The translations under genes and the position numbers were made by a program. A stretch of DNA of 64,000 bases from Tindallia magadiensis (GTDB taxonomy: Bacteria; Bacillota; Clostridia; Peptostreptococcales; Tindalliaceae). Positions within the stretch are counted from its first letter, which is position 1; each line of letters begins with the position of its first letter. The stretch covers positions 1 through 64,000 of the forward strand of contig NZ_FOQA01000007.1 in assembly GCF_900113635.1 (NCBI RefSeq), read 5' to 3'. Positions 15,521-24,062 of the stretch are shown here, piece by piece. Below the pieces are notes generated by a model that saw only the letters and a list, made by a program, of their open reading frames with translations, did not search any database and was not told the origin of the DNA.

Positions 15521-15973
15521 ATGGAAAAGCAATATGTTATTTTTAAGCTTGAAAAGGAAGAATATGGTGTTGAAATAAACCATGTACAAGAGATTACAGA
15601 ACATAAGACCGTAACAAGTGTTCCGAATACACCGGCATTTATTGAGGGAATTATTAACCTAAGGGGTAGTATCGTTCCAATTGTAAGCATTAAAAAACGG
15701 TTTAATCTAGCCCAAGAAGAAGTTGGGGAAGATCACCGGATTATTATTATAAATCTGGAGGAAAAACAGGTTGGCTTTATTGTGGACGACGCTTCTCAAG
15801 TGTTAACCATTAGCGAAGAACAAATTGAAAAAGCTCCTGAGGTCATTGCAGGGGCAGATCGAGAATATATTACCGGTATTGGAAAAATATCCGATAAAAT
15901 CATTTTGTTACTAGATTTAGAGAAAATTTTAACAGAGAATGAAAAAAATGAAATCATTGAAATGGAAGAGTAA
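15521..15973 (+). CDS. cheW: CheW-like chemotaxis adaptor
   Basis: The 150-residue protein is one CheW domain: VIFKLEKEEYGVEINHVQEI at the N-terminus, then the conserved GIINLRGSIVPIVSIKKRF (about 46-64) and VGFIVDDASQVLTI. CheW couples chemoreceptors to the kinase CheA at the inner membrane. It is not in a chemotaxis operon here; it sits 33 bases after rtcB behind AAGGGGGG and is followed by a terminator, so it is an orphan copy, perhaps serving a dedicated receptor elsewhere. Confidence 0.93.
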   Translation: MEKQYVIFKLEKEEYGVEINHVQEITEHKTVTSVPNTPAFIEGIINLRGSIVPIVSIKKRFNLAQEEVGEDHRIIIINLEEKQVGFIVDDASQVLTISEEQIEKAPEVIAGADREYITGIGKISDKIILLLDLEKILTENEKNEIIEMEE

Positions 15974-16007
15974 ACAGATCGCTTGACTGCATATTATTTG
16001 GTTATAT

Positions 16008-16038
16008 AAAAAACAACAGCCTGAGGCCGTTGTTTTTT
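16008..16038 (+). terminator. Terminator after cheW
   Basis: AAAAAACAAC-A-GCC (16008-16021) pairs with GGC-C-GTTGTTTTTT (16025-16038) with one A/C mismatch and a tight TGA loop; the T-run is part of the stem. Confidence 0.85.
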
Positions 16039-16143
16039 AATGCTTCAGTTTAATGCTTCATAGGCAGAGAAAGTAAAGTGTACTTTTTACCTGCCTTGTT
16101 GTACAATGAAAAAAATGAATCTTGTAATGGTGAGGTGGAATAG

Positions 16144-16977
16144 ATGGTAAGAGAAACAAAAGTACGTGAACCACGAAAAATGCCTATAGAAAACAGATTA
16201 GCCTATGGTAAGCTTTTAGGCCTGATGATTTTGTCTCAAAATAAACCAGAAGCCATGACAATGCAAGAGTTTTATCGAGCGTTAAGAAGCATCGCATTGA
16301 AAGATCGGGACAGGCAAGTAATTTTTGAATATATGATGGCTCCTGATGAATCTGCTGCATCCTTAACTCAACAGATGATGAAGGATCTTAATGACGAAGA
16401 AGGAAACCTTATTCGTTTCTCGCTTCTCGAAGATTTATACCGAGTAATGAAAGCGGATTATTATGAAGATGAAGGTGAAAAAAACTTCTTTAATGAAGTC
16501 GTTCATCATTTAGGAATAAAAGAGCATCATATAGAACAAGTACGACAAACCTATGAACGAGACAACCTATATTTACCAGGGAGTATAAAACCATCGATTT
16601 CAAAGATGGCTATGAGTCAACTTGTAAGTATTTCTGCAGGTTTAGCTACGGCTGGTATTATTTATTACGGTACAAATACCAGAAGAAAAAAACAATCACC
16701 AATCGAAAAAGTGGCTACTGTTTCAACGGCATTGGTGGTTTATAAAGCGGTAGAGAGTTTGGTGAATTACAAAGAAAATCATCAACTTCGGATGCAGAAA
16801 AAACTAAGGAAAGAAAATAATAAATTATTGATAGAACTGGAAAAAGATATTACAAAAGACATTCGTATGATTAAACAAATCACTCGAAAAAAACCCAGTC
16901 AATTTTCAGAGACCTTTACATGGCAGGATGTATTAGTCTTATTAGAAAAAACAAAAGCTTATTTAGAAAAATCATAA
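16144..16977 (+). CDS. Hypothetical protein, 277 residues, helical with a central membrane-like segment
   Basis: I do not recognise the family with confidence. The N-terminal part (about residues 15-145) is all-helical and acidic, loosely reminiscent of TerB-type domains. A moderately hydrophobic stretch MAMSQLVSISAGLATAGIIY (about 155-175) may be a membrane segment, followed by a very basic patch (TRRKKQ). The C-terminal third (about 205-250) is Lys/Glu-rich and probably coiled coil. ATG 16144 follows GAGGTGG (16132-16138). It stands alone between a terminator and the activase promoter. Confidence 0.65.
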   Translation: MVRETKVREPRKMPIENRLAYGKLLGLMILSQNKPEAMTMQEFYRALRSIALKDRDRQVIFEYMMAPDESAASLTQQMMKDLNDEEGNLIRFSLLEDLYRVMKADYYEDEGEKNFFNEVVHHLGIKEHHIEQVRQTYERDNLYLPGSIKPSISKMAMSQLVSISAGLATAGIIYYGTNTRRKKQSPIEKVATVSTALVVYKAVESLVNYKENHQLRMQKKLRKENNKLLIELEKDITKDIRMIKQITRKKPSQFSETFTWQDVLVLLEKTKAYLEKS

Positions 16978-17032
16978 ACGACCTTAGAGAACAGGCGGAG
17001 TGGTGTCTTTCAGTAATGGGAATTTCTATGAG

Positions 17033-17061
17033 TTGGCAGTGTTGCTTCAAAAGGGTATAAT
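17033..17061 (+). promoter_or_regulatory. Promoter of the activase-like operon
   Basis: TTGGCA (17033-17038), a 17-base spacer and a perfect TATAAT (17056-17061) lie 67 bases upstream of the first gene. Confidence 0.7.
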
Positions 17062-17127
17062 ATAGATAAAGCTTAGTTCAAGCTATTTTGATACTTTAAA
17101 GGTATCTTACAGAGTGGAGGATTGGAA

Positions 17128-18156
17128 ATGAAAATTGGTATTCCACGTGCTTTGTTGTATCATTACTATTATCCTTTCTGGAAAACATATCTGGATTCAT
17201 TAGGTATAGAAACAATAGTCAGCAGTCCAACCAATAAGTGGATTATGGATAATGGAGCGAAACATTCGGTGCCAGAAATTTGTGTTCCGATAAAAGTATA
17301 CTTAGGGCATGTACTAGAGCTAATGGAAAAAAAAGTCGATTATATTTTTGTGCCTCGCTTTGTATCCATTCAAAAGGGTCAGTTTTTTTGCCCGAAATTT
17401 ATGGGTTTACCAGACATTATCCGTCATTCTTTTCCGGAGATGGAGTCAATGTTGCTTTCGCCGTACGTTGAAAGCACAACAGAAGATTTAGCAACTTCAA
17501 TAAAACAATATTATGTTTTTGAAGAAAAATGTGATATTAAGCGAAGTGATAATCGAAAGGCTTTAAAAAAAGCGGAGACTGTATGGAATAAATTCAGAGA
17601 ACTTAGTTTGAAAGGATATGACGTATCAGAAGCTACAGAAATGGTGATGAATGATAATTGTAGGGCCTTAGAAAATAAACGATCAAAAAACACAAATGAA
17701 AAATCGGATGATACAGAAATTACCATTGGTGTATTAGGTTACGTTTATAATATTTACGATTCCGTTATTAGTTTGGATATTCTTAATCGATTAAAAGAAA
17801 TGGGTGTACGCGTTAAAACCTTCGAAATGCTTAGCGAAGATAAGTTGAAGGCTCAGTTGGTTAATATGCCCAAAACACTTTTTTGGACTTTTAGTGATAA
17901 ATTGTTTGCTGCTGGAAATCATTTTTATCAAGATTCTGATATTGATGGGATTATTCATGTTACAGCTTTTGGCTGCGGACCTGATTCAATGCTGGGGAAA
18001 TTACTTGAATTAGATTCTACTCGATATGAAAAACCTTTTATGACGGTTAGAATTGATGAACACTCTGGTGAAAATCATTTACAGACAAGGGTAGAAGCTT
18101 TTGTAGACATGTTAAAACGCAAAAAAAGAAACAGCAAAAAGGGGGCACTGGCATGA
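17128..18156 (+). CDS. DUF2229-type acyl-CoA dehydratase activase-related protein (A)
   Basis: The 342-residue protein starts KIGIPRALLYHYYYPFWKTY and carries conserved cysteine-containing patches EICVPIKVYLGH (about 52-63), VPRFVSIQKGQFFCPKFMG (about 74-92) and HVTAFGCGPDSM (about 275-286). These are typical of the CoA-protein-activase/DUF2229 family found inside long 2-hydroxyacyl-CoA dehydratase activase proteins. The Cys residues probably ligate an iron-sulfur cluster; the reaction is not established. ATG 17128 is seven bases after GGAGG (17116-17120). It overlaps the next gene by 4 bases (ATGA), so the two are made together. Confidence 0.8.
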   Translation: MKIGIPRALLYHYYYPFWKTYLDSLGIETIVSSPTNKWIMDNGAKHSVPEICVPIKVYLGHVLELMEKKVDYIFVPRFVSIQKGQFFCPKFMGLPDIIRHSFPEMESMLLSPYVESTTEDLATSIKQYYVFEEKCDIKRSDNRKALKKAETVWNKFRELSLKGYDVSEATEMVMNDNCRALENKRSKNTNEKSDDTEITIGVLGYVYNIYDSVISLDILNRLKEMGVRVKTFEMLSEDKLKAQLVNMPKTLFWTFSDKLFAAGNHFYQDSDIDGIIHVTAFGCGPDSMLGKLLELDSTRYEKPFMTVRIDEHSGENHLQTRVEAFVDMLKRKKRNSKKGALA

Positions 18157-19298
18157 AAGTGACTTTTCCTTATATGGGGACAACCGTTGTTTACAAAAAA
18201 CTTCTTGAAATGCTGGGGCACGATGTGATCATGGCACCAAAGCCAACCAGAAAAACCATTAATATAGGCGTAAAATACAGTCCTGAATTTGCGTGCTTTC
18301 CACTTAAGGTAATTATGGGAAGTTACTTTGAAGCTATTCAAAAGGGAGCAGAAGTAATTGTAACCTCTGGTGGAAACGGCCCATGCAGAGCAGGATTTTA
18401 TGAAAAAGTACATCAAAAGATTCTTGAGTCAGAAGGATATGATGTTGATTTCATTGTATTTGACTCCATGTTTCGAGATCCTGGCACATTTTACGAAAAC
18501 ATGATAAGGCTCAAGGGAAAAACTCCCTGGCACAAAGTGTTGAAAGCTATGGTGTTTATTTATGATATGATTGGAAAGTTGGATCATCTAGAAAAAATGG
18601 TTCAGGGTATTAGAGCTCACGAAAAAAATCCTGGCGAAACGACCAGACTATGGGAAAAGATTCAGCATGATTTTGATCAGGCTTTTACTTTTCAGGCCTT
18701 AAAAGAAGCTTTTGCTAATGGGAAAGAAAAATTAAAGATGATCCCGACGAAAGAGATTGGAGAAAGTGAACGGATCAGAATAGGTATCGTTGGGGAAATC
18801 TATGTTGTGATGGAAGATTCGATTAATATGAAAATGGAGCAACTACTCAATAGCTTAGGAGCCGAAGTAGAAAGGTCTCAATATTTGTCCCAATGGGTAA
18901 CCTACAATATGCTGCCAAAATGGATGAATTGGACTCATGAAAAAGCCGTACTTAAAAAAGGTGAGCCATACATACCGATTTTAATAGGCGGACATGCAAA
19001 ACAAAGTGTTGGGCAGATCGTAGACTATGGGCAGAGGAAATTTGATGGAGTTGTTCACTTAATGCCCTTTGGTTGCCTGCCGGAACTTGTTTCTCAAAGT
19101 ATTATTCCTAAAATAAGTGAAGACTATAATATTCCTGTACTCACCATTTCTTTAGATGAGCAGACTGGGATTGCAAATAATCAAACAAGGGTAGAAGCTT
19201 TCGTGGATCTAGTGAGAGGAAAACGAAGGCAACAGATTAAAAAACAAAAAAAGGAATTACAAGGAAATGAACCGAAACATTGCTGTTCTTCTAACTGA
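18153..19298 (+). CDS. DUF2229-type acyl-CoA dehydratase activase-related protein (B)
   Basis: The 381-residue protein is a second member of the same family, probably a distant paralog of its neighbour. It has KVTFPYMGTTVVYKKLLEMLG at the start, then SPEFACFPLKVIMG (about 45-58), TSGGNGPCRAGFYEKVHQ (about 71-88) and HLMPFGCLPELVSQ (about 303-316). The shared pattern with protein A is F/P-E-x-C-x-P-x-K and F-G-C-x-P. Its ending differs: a Lys-rich tail finishes HCCSSN. The start overlaps gene A by 4 bases, and AAAAGGGGG lies just upstream. Together A and B correspond to modules normally fused in one chain. Confidence 0.8.
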   Translation: MKVTFPYMGTTVVYKKLLEMLGHDVIMAPKPTRKTINIGVKYSPEFACFPLKVIMGSYFEAIQKGAEVIVTSGGNGPCRAGFYEKVHQKILESEGYDVDFIVFDSMFRDPGTFYENMIRLKGKTPWHKVLKAMVFIYDMIGKLDHLEKMVQGIRAHEKNPGETTRLWEKIQHDFDQAFTFQALKEAFANGKEKLKMIPTKEIGESERIRIGIVGEIYVVMEDSINMKMEQLLNSLGAEVERSQYLSQWVTYNMLPKWMNWTHEKAVLKKGEPYIPILIGGHAKQSVGQIVDYGQRKFDGVVHLMPFGCLPELVSQSIIPKISEDYNIPVLTISLDEQTGIANNQTRVEAFVDLVRGKRRQQIKKQKKELQGNEPKHCCSSN

Positions 19299-19372
19299 AG
19301 GTGCTTTTACGAAACTAAAATACTTTACTACAAAAGCGTGCTTCGTTTTTGTTTGACAGGAGGATGGATCAT

Positions 19373-20344
19373 TTGCAGGAATTATTTATGGGAGTAGATG
19401 TTGGCTCTGTTAGTACCAATATCGTTGTTATTGATCATAATGCAAAAGTAATTTCAAGCCAATACATTAGAACGAATGGACAACCGCTAGAGACCGTCAA
19501 AACAGGCTTGAGACAATTGAAAAAGGATTTTCCTGAAAAAGCTGTGATACGTGGTGTTGGGACAACGGGCAGTGGTCGACAACTGGTAGGAGTTATGATT
19601 GGTGCTGATGTAATAAAAAATGAAATAACGGCACATGCAACAGCAACAGCTCATTTTGTTCCGAATGTAAGAACGATTTTTGAAATAGGTGGTCAGGATT
19701 CTAAGATTATTATCATAGAAGAACAGATGGTAGTTGACTTTGCGATGAATACAGTTTGTGCTGCTGGAACAGGTTCTTTTCTGGATCACCAGGCAGAAAG
19801 GCTTGGTATTCCCATTGATCAGTTTGGTGGAAAAGCACTTTCAGCTCAGAGAGATGTAAGAATTGCGGGGCGGTGTACTGTTTTTGCTGAATCAGATATG
19901 ATTGCAAAGCAGCAGTTTGGTTTTTCAAAAGCGGAAATAATTAAAGGACTTTGTGAAGCACTGGTGCGAAATTATATTAATAACCTTGGTCGTGGAAAAA
20001 AATTAGAACCACCTTTTGTGTTTCAGGGGGGAGTAGCAGCGAATGAAGGTATTAAAGCAGCTTTTGAAAAAGAGATTAATCATGAAGTGATTATACCAGA
20101 TCATTTTGATATAATGGGCGCTGTTGGAGCTGCCATACTGGCAAAAGATGAAATAGAAGTATCTGGTGATCAAACAAAATTCCGAGGTTTTGCAGCAGCA
20201 GATCTTGACTTTACGCCTAGAACATTTGAATGTGAAGACTGCCCCAATCATTGTGAAGTTATTGAAGTGAAAGTTGATAATGAAGTGGTTGCCCGGTGGG
20301 GAGACCGTTGTGGAAAATGGACCAATACGATTAAACCTATTTAA
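19373..20344 (+). CDS. Acyl-CoA dehydratase activase, BadF/BcrA/HgdC-type ATPase
   Basis: The 323-residue ASKHA-fold ATPase has FMGVDVGSVSTN (phosphate 1), GVGTTGSGRQL, IFEIGGQDSKII, the cluster region MNTVCAAGTGSFL, and AGRCTVFAESDM (about 163-174). These last two carry the Cys pair that holds a bridging 4Fe-4S cluster in HgdC homodimers. Such proteins inject one low-potential electron into 2-hydroxyacyl-CoA dehydratases or benzoyl-CoA reductases at the cost of ATP. A C-terminal extension has four more Cys (CEDCPNHCE and DRCGKW). TTG 19373 is nine bases after AGGAGG (19358-19363); ATG 19364 directly abuts that site. No dehydratase subunits are nearby, so the partner is A and/or B or encoded elsewhere. 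Confidence 0.88.
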   Translation: MQELFMGVDVGSVSTNIVVIDHNAKVISSQYIRTNGQPLETVKTGLRQLKKDFPEKAVIRGVGTTGSGRQLVGVMIGADVIKNEITAHATATAHFVPNVRTIFEIGGQDSKIIIIEEQMVVDFAMNTVCAAGTGSFLDHQAERLGIPIDQFGGKALSAQRDVRIAGRCTVFAESDMIAKQQFGFSKAEIIKGLCEALVRNYINNLGRGKKLEPPFVFQGGVAANEGIKAAFEKEINHEVIIPDHFDIMGAVGAAILAKDEIEVSGDQTKFRGFAAADLDFTPRTFECEDCPNHCEVIEVKVDNEVVARWGDRCGKWTNTIKPI

Positions 20345-20383
20345 ATAGCAAGTTTCGATAAACTGTGTCGAATCTGATGACGT

Positions 20384-20409
20384 AAACGACGATTATTTCG
20401 TCGTTTTTT
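20384..20409 (+). terminator. Terminator of the activase-like operon
   Basis: AAACGACGA (20384-20392) pairs with TCGTCGTTT (20398-20406) around TTATT, followed by TTT. Confidence 0.85.
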
Positions 20410-20533
20410 CTAACGGAAGGAATTTTTCTTCTTCCCCGTCAAGTAGTTGCAAATAGATGGAAACTGATATAAACTGATTTAAAGGTTCTACGGACAAAGA
20501 ATTCTATAGACAGAAATATTTGAGGTGAAAGCA

Positions 20534-21643
20534 TTGATAAATGATAGTAAACTGTTGAAGAAAATAGACTTTACCCTGATTGTGATTGTTTTGTTAATCT
20601 GTGCTTACGGAGTGGTTATTATCTCCAGCTCAACTTTGAATCATCGGCTAGGAGCGCCACATTTTGTAAGGAGTCAGATAAAATCGGTCGCTATTGGGTT
20701 AATAGCGATGGGTTTTATGCTTTCTATAAACTATAAAACCTTAAAAAGATTGGCACTTCCAATCTACCTGATAAGCAATGCTCTTTTACTGATGGTACTT
20801 ATTATAGGGGTGGGACAGGAAGATTGGGGAGCTAGTCGTTGGATTCGTATAGGGGGCATTGGCTTTCAACCAGCCGATTTTGTTAAAATTGGACTGATTA
20901 TTTGTCTGGCAAAGATTGTTGATGATCAAAAAGAATATATTAATCAGCCAGCTACCCTATTTAAGATTCTGGGATTTATGTTTGTACCCCTTGTTTTAAT
21001 TATGTTACAACCTGATTTGGGAACGACACTTGTTCTGGGAGCGATTATTTTTGGAGTGTTATTTATAGCAGGATTGCGTTATAAATATATCCTTATGGGA
21101 GCCATATTAGGACTGTTTGCCATGCCGATTTTTTGGAATCTGTTAGAAGATTACCAGCGTACTCGTATTCTTATTTTTCTGAACCCTGAGATGGACCCTA
21201 TGGGGGCAGGCTATCAAATTATCCAGTCAAAAAGGGCTGTAGGTGCAGGAATGTTGAGGGGGCAAGGGCTATATAGTGGAACGCAAAGTCAGTATGGATT
21301 TTTACCAGAAAGACATACGGATTTTGTTTTTTCTGTGATCGCAGAAGAGCTGGGTTTTATCGGAGCAGCGGTGCTTTTGTTCCTCTTTGTTGCAATGCTA
21401 GTAAAATGCATCTATATTGCGATGAATGCAAAAGATGATTTTGGGATGTTTTTAGTGGTAGGGGTTATTTTTATGCTGGCCTTTCATATTTTTATCAACG
21501 TTGGAATGGCGATAGGACTTATGCCTGTAACAGGAAAACCACTTCCCTTTATTAGTCACGGAGGTACATTTATGTTAACAAACTTTATGGCCATAGGCCT
21601 TGTATTAAATGTGTATATGAGGCGAGATGTCATTAATTTTTAA
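20534..21643 (+). CDS. rodA: Rod-shape peptidoglycan polymerase RodA (SEDS family)
   Basis: The 369-residue protein has about ten membrane segments and SEDS signatures: GASRWIRIGGIGFQPADFVKIG (about 95-116), LQPDLGTTLVLG with the catalytic Asp of the family (about 155-166), PERHTDFVFSVIAEELGF (about 258-275) and the C-terminal GLMPVTGKPLPFISHGGT. RodA polymerises glycan strands with a class B PBP during elongation. GTG 20525 overlaps the GAGGTG ribosome binding site (20522-20527), so TTG 20534 is the better start. RodA rather than FtsW is inferred from the NxxxxxG-M-L-P-V-TGxPLPFIS context. No mre or PBP gene adjoins. Confidence 0.9.
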   Translation: MINDSKLLKKIDFTLIVIVLLICAYGVVIISSSTLNHRLGAPHFVRSQIKSVAIGLIAMGFMLSINYKTLKRLALPIYLISNALLLMVLIIGVGQEDWGASRWIRIGGIGFQPADFVKIGLIICLAKIVDDQKEYINQPATLFKILGFMFVPLVLIMLQPDLGTTLVLGAIIFGVLFIAGLRYKYILMGAILGLFAMPIFWNLLEDYQRTRILIFLNPEMDPMGAGYQIIQSKRAVGAGMLRGQGLYSGTQSQYGFLPERHTDFVFSVIAEELGFIGAAVLLFLFVAMLVKCIYIAMNAKDDFGMFLVVGVIFMLAFHIFINVGMAIGLMPVTGKPLPFISHGGTFMLTNFMAIGLVLNVYMRRDVINF

Positions 21644-21695
21644 GACGAGGCTACTTGTTTTAAGTCTGTAAAAGTAAAGAGAGGTGGTGGCAAGT

Positions 21696-23063
21696 ATGAA
21701 TGAAGAAATGAAGCTTTTTTTTGATGAAGTTTTAGTACTTCTGGAGGAAAAAAAATACATTCAGTTGAGGGAGCTTTTTATTGAAGCGAAGGCAGCAGAC
21801 TTAGCAGAATTGATAGAAGAAGTTGCAGAAGAGCATCCTAATAATACAACTATCATTTTTCGACTGTTACCAAAAGATTTAGCTGCTGATGTATTTTCAT
21901 ACTTATCACCTACACAAAAAAGAAATATTGTAGATACACTTCATGAAAATCAACTTAGAAATATTGTAGAAGAACTTAACTTTGACGATAAAATTGACTT
22001 TTTAGAAGAAATGCCAGCAAACGTGGTTAAGCGCATTCTTAAGAGAGTTACAGACGATGAGCGTAAATTGATCAATCAGTTTTTAAACTATCCTGAGTTT
22101 TCGGCAGGTAGTCTTATGACCATTGAATATGTATCCTTAAAAAAAGAAATGACGGTGGCGGAAGCCTTACAGCATATTCGAATGAATGGTATTGACAAAG
22201 AAACGATTTATACCTGTTATGTTCTAAATGAAACAAGAAAGCTGGAAGGAATTATATCCTTACGAAAACTAATCTTAGCCGATGATCATCTTAAGGTAGC
22301 TGAAATAATGGATGTGGACGTTATCAGCACAACGACTCTGGACGATCAGGAAGAAGTTGCTGATTTATTTAAAAAATACGATCTAATGTCTTTGCCGGTG
22401 GTAGACCGGGAAGACAGATTAGTAGGCATTATTACCATCGATGATATTGTGGATGTTATTGAACAGGAAAATACAGAGGATTTTGAAAAAATGGCTGCGC
22501 TGCTGCCCAGTGAGGAAGAATACATGAATACAGGTATTTTTCTTCTTGCAAGAAGAAGGATTGTCTGGCTGCTGGTATTGATGATATCAGCTACTTTTAC
22601 AGAGAATATTATTGGAAGATTTGAAGACGTTCTTAGCGCCGTAGTGATTCTGGCGGCTGCTATTCCAATGTTAATGGATACAGCTGGTAATGCAGGTAAT
22701 CAGACATCCACGTTAATCATACGAGGCATTGCTCTTGGAGAAATTGAGTTGGATGATTATCTTAAAGTATTGTGGAAAGAGTTTCGTATCAGTGTTCTTG
22801 TCGGAATCATGCTGGCAAGTGTTAATTTTGTTCGCATGCTACTGGTAAGCAACGCTTCTTTGGCAATTGCCATAACTGTGTCCTTAACACTGGCATTAAC
22901 CGTTATTATGGCAAAGTTGTTTGGTGGAATGCTGCCTATCATTGCAAAAAGAATGAAGCTGGATCCAGCCATCATGGCAGGTCCGTTAATTACGACCATT
23001 GTTGATGCCATGGCTCTGGTGGTCTACTTTAATATAGCAGGAATGATTCTTGGACTCTATTAG
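21696..23063 (+). CDS. mgtE: Magnesium transporter MgtE
   Basis: The 455-residue protein has an N-terminal MgtE_N superhelical domain (about 15-120), two CBS domains (about 130-250, including IISLRKLILADD and GIITIDDIVDVIEQEN) and a five-helix channel domain (about 285-455) with ARRRIVWLLVLM, PMLMDTAGNAGNQTSTL, ALTVIMAKLFGGMLPIIAKRMKLDPA and GPLITTIVDAM. MgtE is a Mg2+ channel gated by cytosolic Mg2+ binding to the CBS/N domains. ATG 21696 lies behind GAGAGGTGG (21677-21685). No M-box riboswitch fits the 50-base upstream gap; the gene is probably co-transcribed with rodA. Confidence 0.95.
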   Translation: MNEEMKLFFDEVLVLLEEKKYIQLRELFIEAKAADLAELIEEVAEEHPNNTTIIFRLLPKDLAADVFSYLSPTQKRNIVDTLHENQLRNIVEELNFDDKIDFLEEMPANVVKRILKRVTDDERKLINQFLNYPEFSAGSLMTIEYVSLKKEMTVAEALQHIRMNGIDKETIYTCYVLNETRKLEGIISLRKLILADDHLKVAEIMDVDVISTTTLDDQEEVADLFKKYDLMSLPVVDREDRLVGIITIDDIVDVIEQENTEDFEKMAALLPSEEEYMNTGIFLLARRRIVWLLVLMISATFTENIIGRFEDVLSAVVILAAAIPMLMDTAGNAGNQTSTLIIRGIALGEIELDDYLKVLWKEFRISVLVGIMLASVNFVRMLLVSNASLAIAITVSLTLALTVIMAKLFGGMLPIIAKRMKLDPAIMAGPLITTIVDAMALVVYFNIAGMILGLY

Positions 23064-23156
23064 CATCAATGGATGGAAACTGATTGACAAAAAAACTTGT
23101 TGACAGAAAACGTGGAAAGTCATTTAAAGCAATGTTTGAAGGGAGGAGAATGTAAG

Positions 23157-24044
23157 ATGAAGTTTATTACGGTAAAAGCGGAGGAAAAGGAAGTACCAGG
23201 TGTATTAACAAAAGACGGAGAGCATTTTTACACGTTTAAGCAAATTTTGGGAGAAAAGGCACCTGCTTCTGTCCTGGATTTTATTCGTCAGGAAGACGAA
23301 GATATGATCAATAAAGTACGGTATTATTTGAATACACCAGATCAAAAACCATATCCATTAAGAGAATTTAAACAGCTGGCACCGATTCCCAGACCTTTTA
23401 GAAATATTATTTGTCTTGGTCTTAATTATCAGGACCATGCAGATGAGTTGGAAACCTCTTTTGCAAAAGGAAAAACAACACCCAAGGCTCCTATTTATTT
23501 TGGAAAAATGGCAACAGAAATAATTGGAACACAGGCAGAAATTAAGGTTCAGGATGAAGTGACTAAAATGATTGATTATGAAGTAGAAGTAGTGGCTATC
23601 ATCGGCAAAAGAGGAAAAAACATCTCGATTGAAGACGCTTATCAGTATATTTTTGGTTATACCATCATGAATGATCTAAGTGCCAGAGATCTGCAAGCCA
23701 TTCACAGTCAGTGGCTGAGAGGTAAGAGCTTAGACGGTTTTACAGCTATGGGTCCGGCGATTGTACACAAAGACCTGATTGATCATCCATTGAAACTGGA
23801 GCTAAGCTGTCATGTTAATGACGAGATAAGGCAACAATCGAATACAAAAAACTTTATTTTTGATCTGCCATATGTCATTAGTGATTTTTCAAAAGGGTTT
23901 ACTTTAGAGCCAGGCGATATGATTGCCACCGGAACACCTTCAGGTGTTGGAATGGCTTTTGATCCTCCTAAATACCTGGAAAAAGGAGACGAAGTTATTT
24001 GCAAGGTAGAAAGTCTTGGCACGTTAAAGAATACAGTGAGATAA
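23157..24044 (+). CDS. Fumarylacetoacetate hydrolase-family protein
   Basis: The 295-residue protein contains a short N-terminal domain and the FAH catalytic fold (about 80-295). Signatures are NIICLGLNYQDHADEL, PIYFGKMATEIIG, the metal ligands in MIDYEVEVVAIIGKRG, and DLSARDLQAIHSQWLRGKS and MIATGTPSGVGM. Members cleave C-C bonds of acylpyruvates or decarboxylate oxaloacetate with Mg2+ or Mn2+; substrate here is not known. ATG 23157 follows GGGAGGAG (23141-23148); the frame is open back to 23097 without a ribosome binding site. It precedes pgi by 18 bases. Confidence 0.88.
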   Translation: MKFITVKAEEKEVPGVLTKDGEHFYTFKQILGEKAPASVLDFIRQEDEDMINKVRYYLNTPDQKPYPLREFKQLAPIPRPFRNIICLGLNYQDHADELETSFAKGKTTPKAPIYFGKMATEIIGTQAEIKVQDEVTKMIDYEVEVVAIIGKRGKNISIEDAYQYIFGYTIMNDLSARDLQAIHSQWLRGKSLDGFTAMGPAIVHKDLIDHPLKLELSCHVNDEIRQQSNTKNFIFDLPYVISDFSKGFTLEPGDMIATGTPSGVGMAFDPPKYLEKGDEVICKVESLGTLKNTVR

Positions 24045-24062
24045 TGAGGAGGTTTCTATGAG

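Noticed and set aside
21644-21695. M-box riboswitch before mgtE
   Set aside because: Only about 50 bases separate rodA and mgtE, too short for the aptamer.
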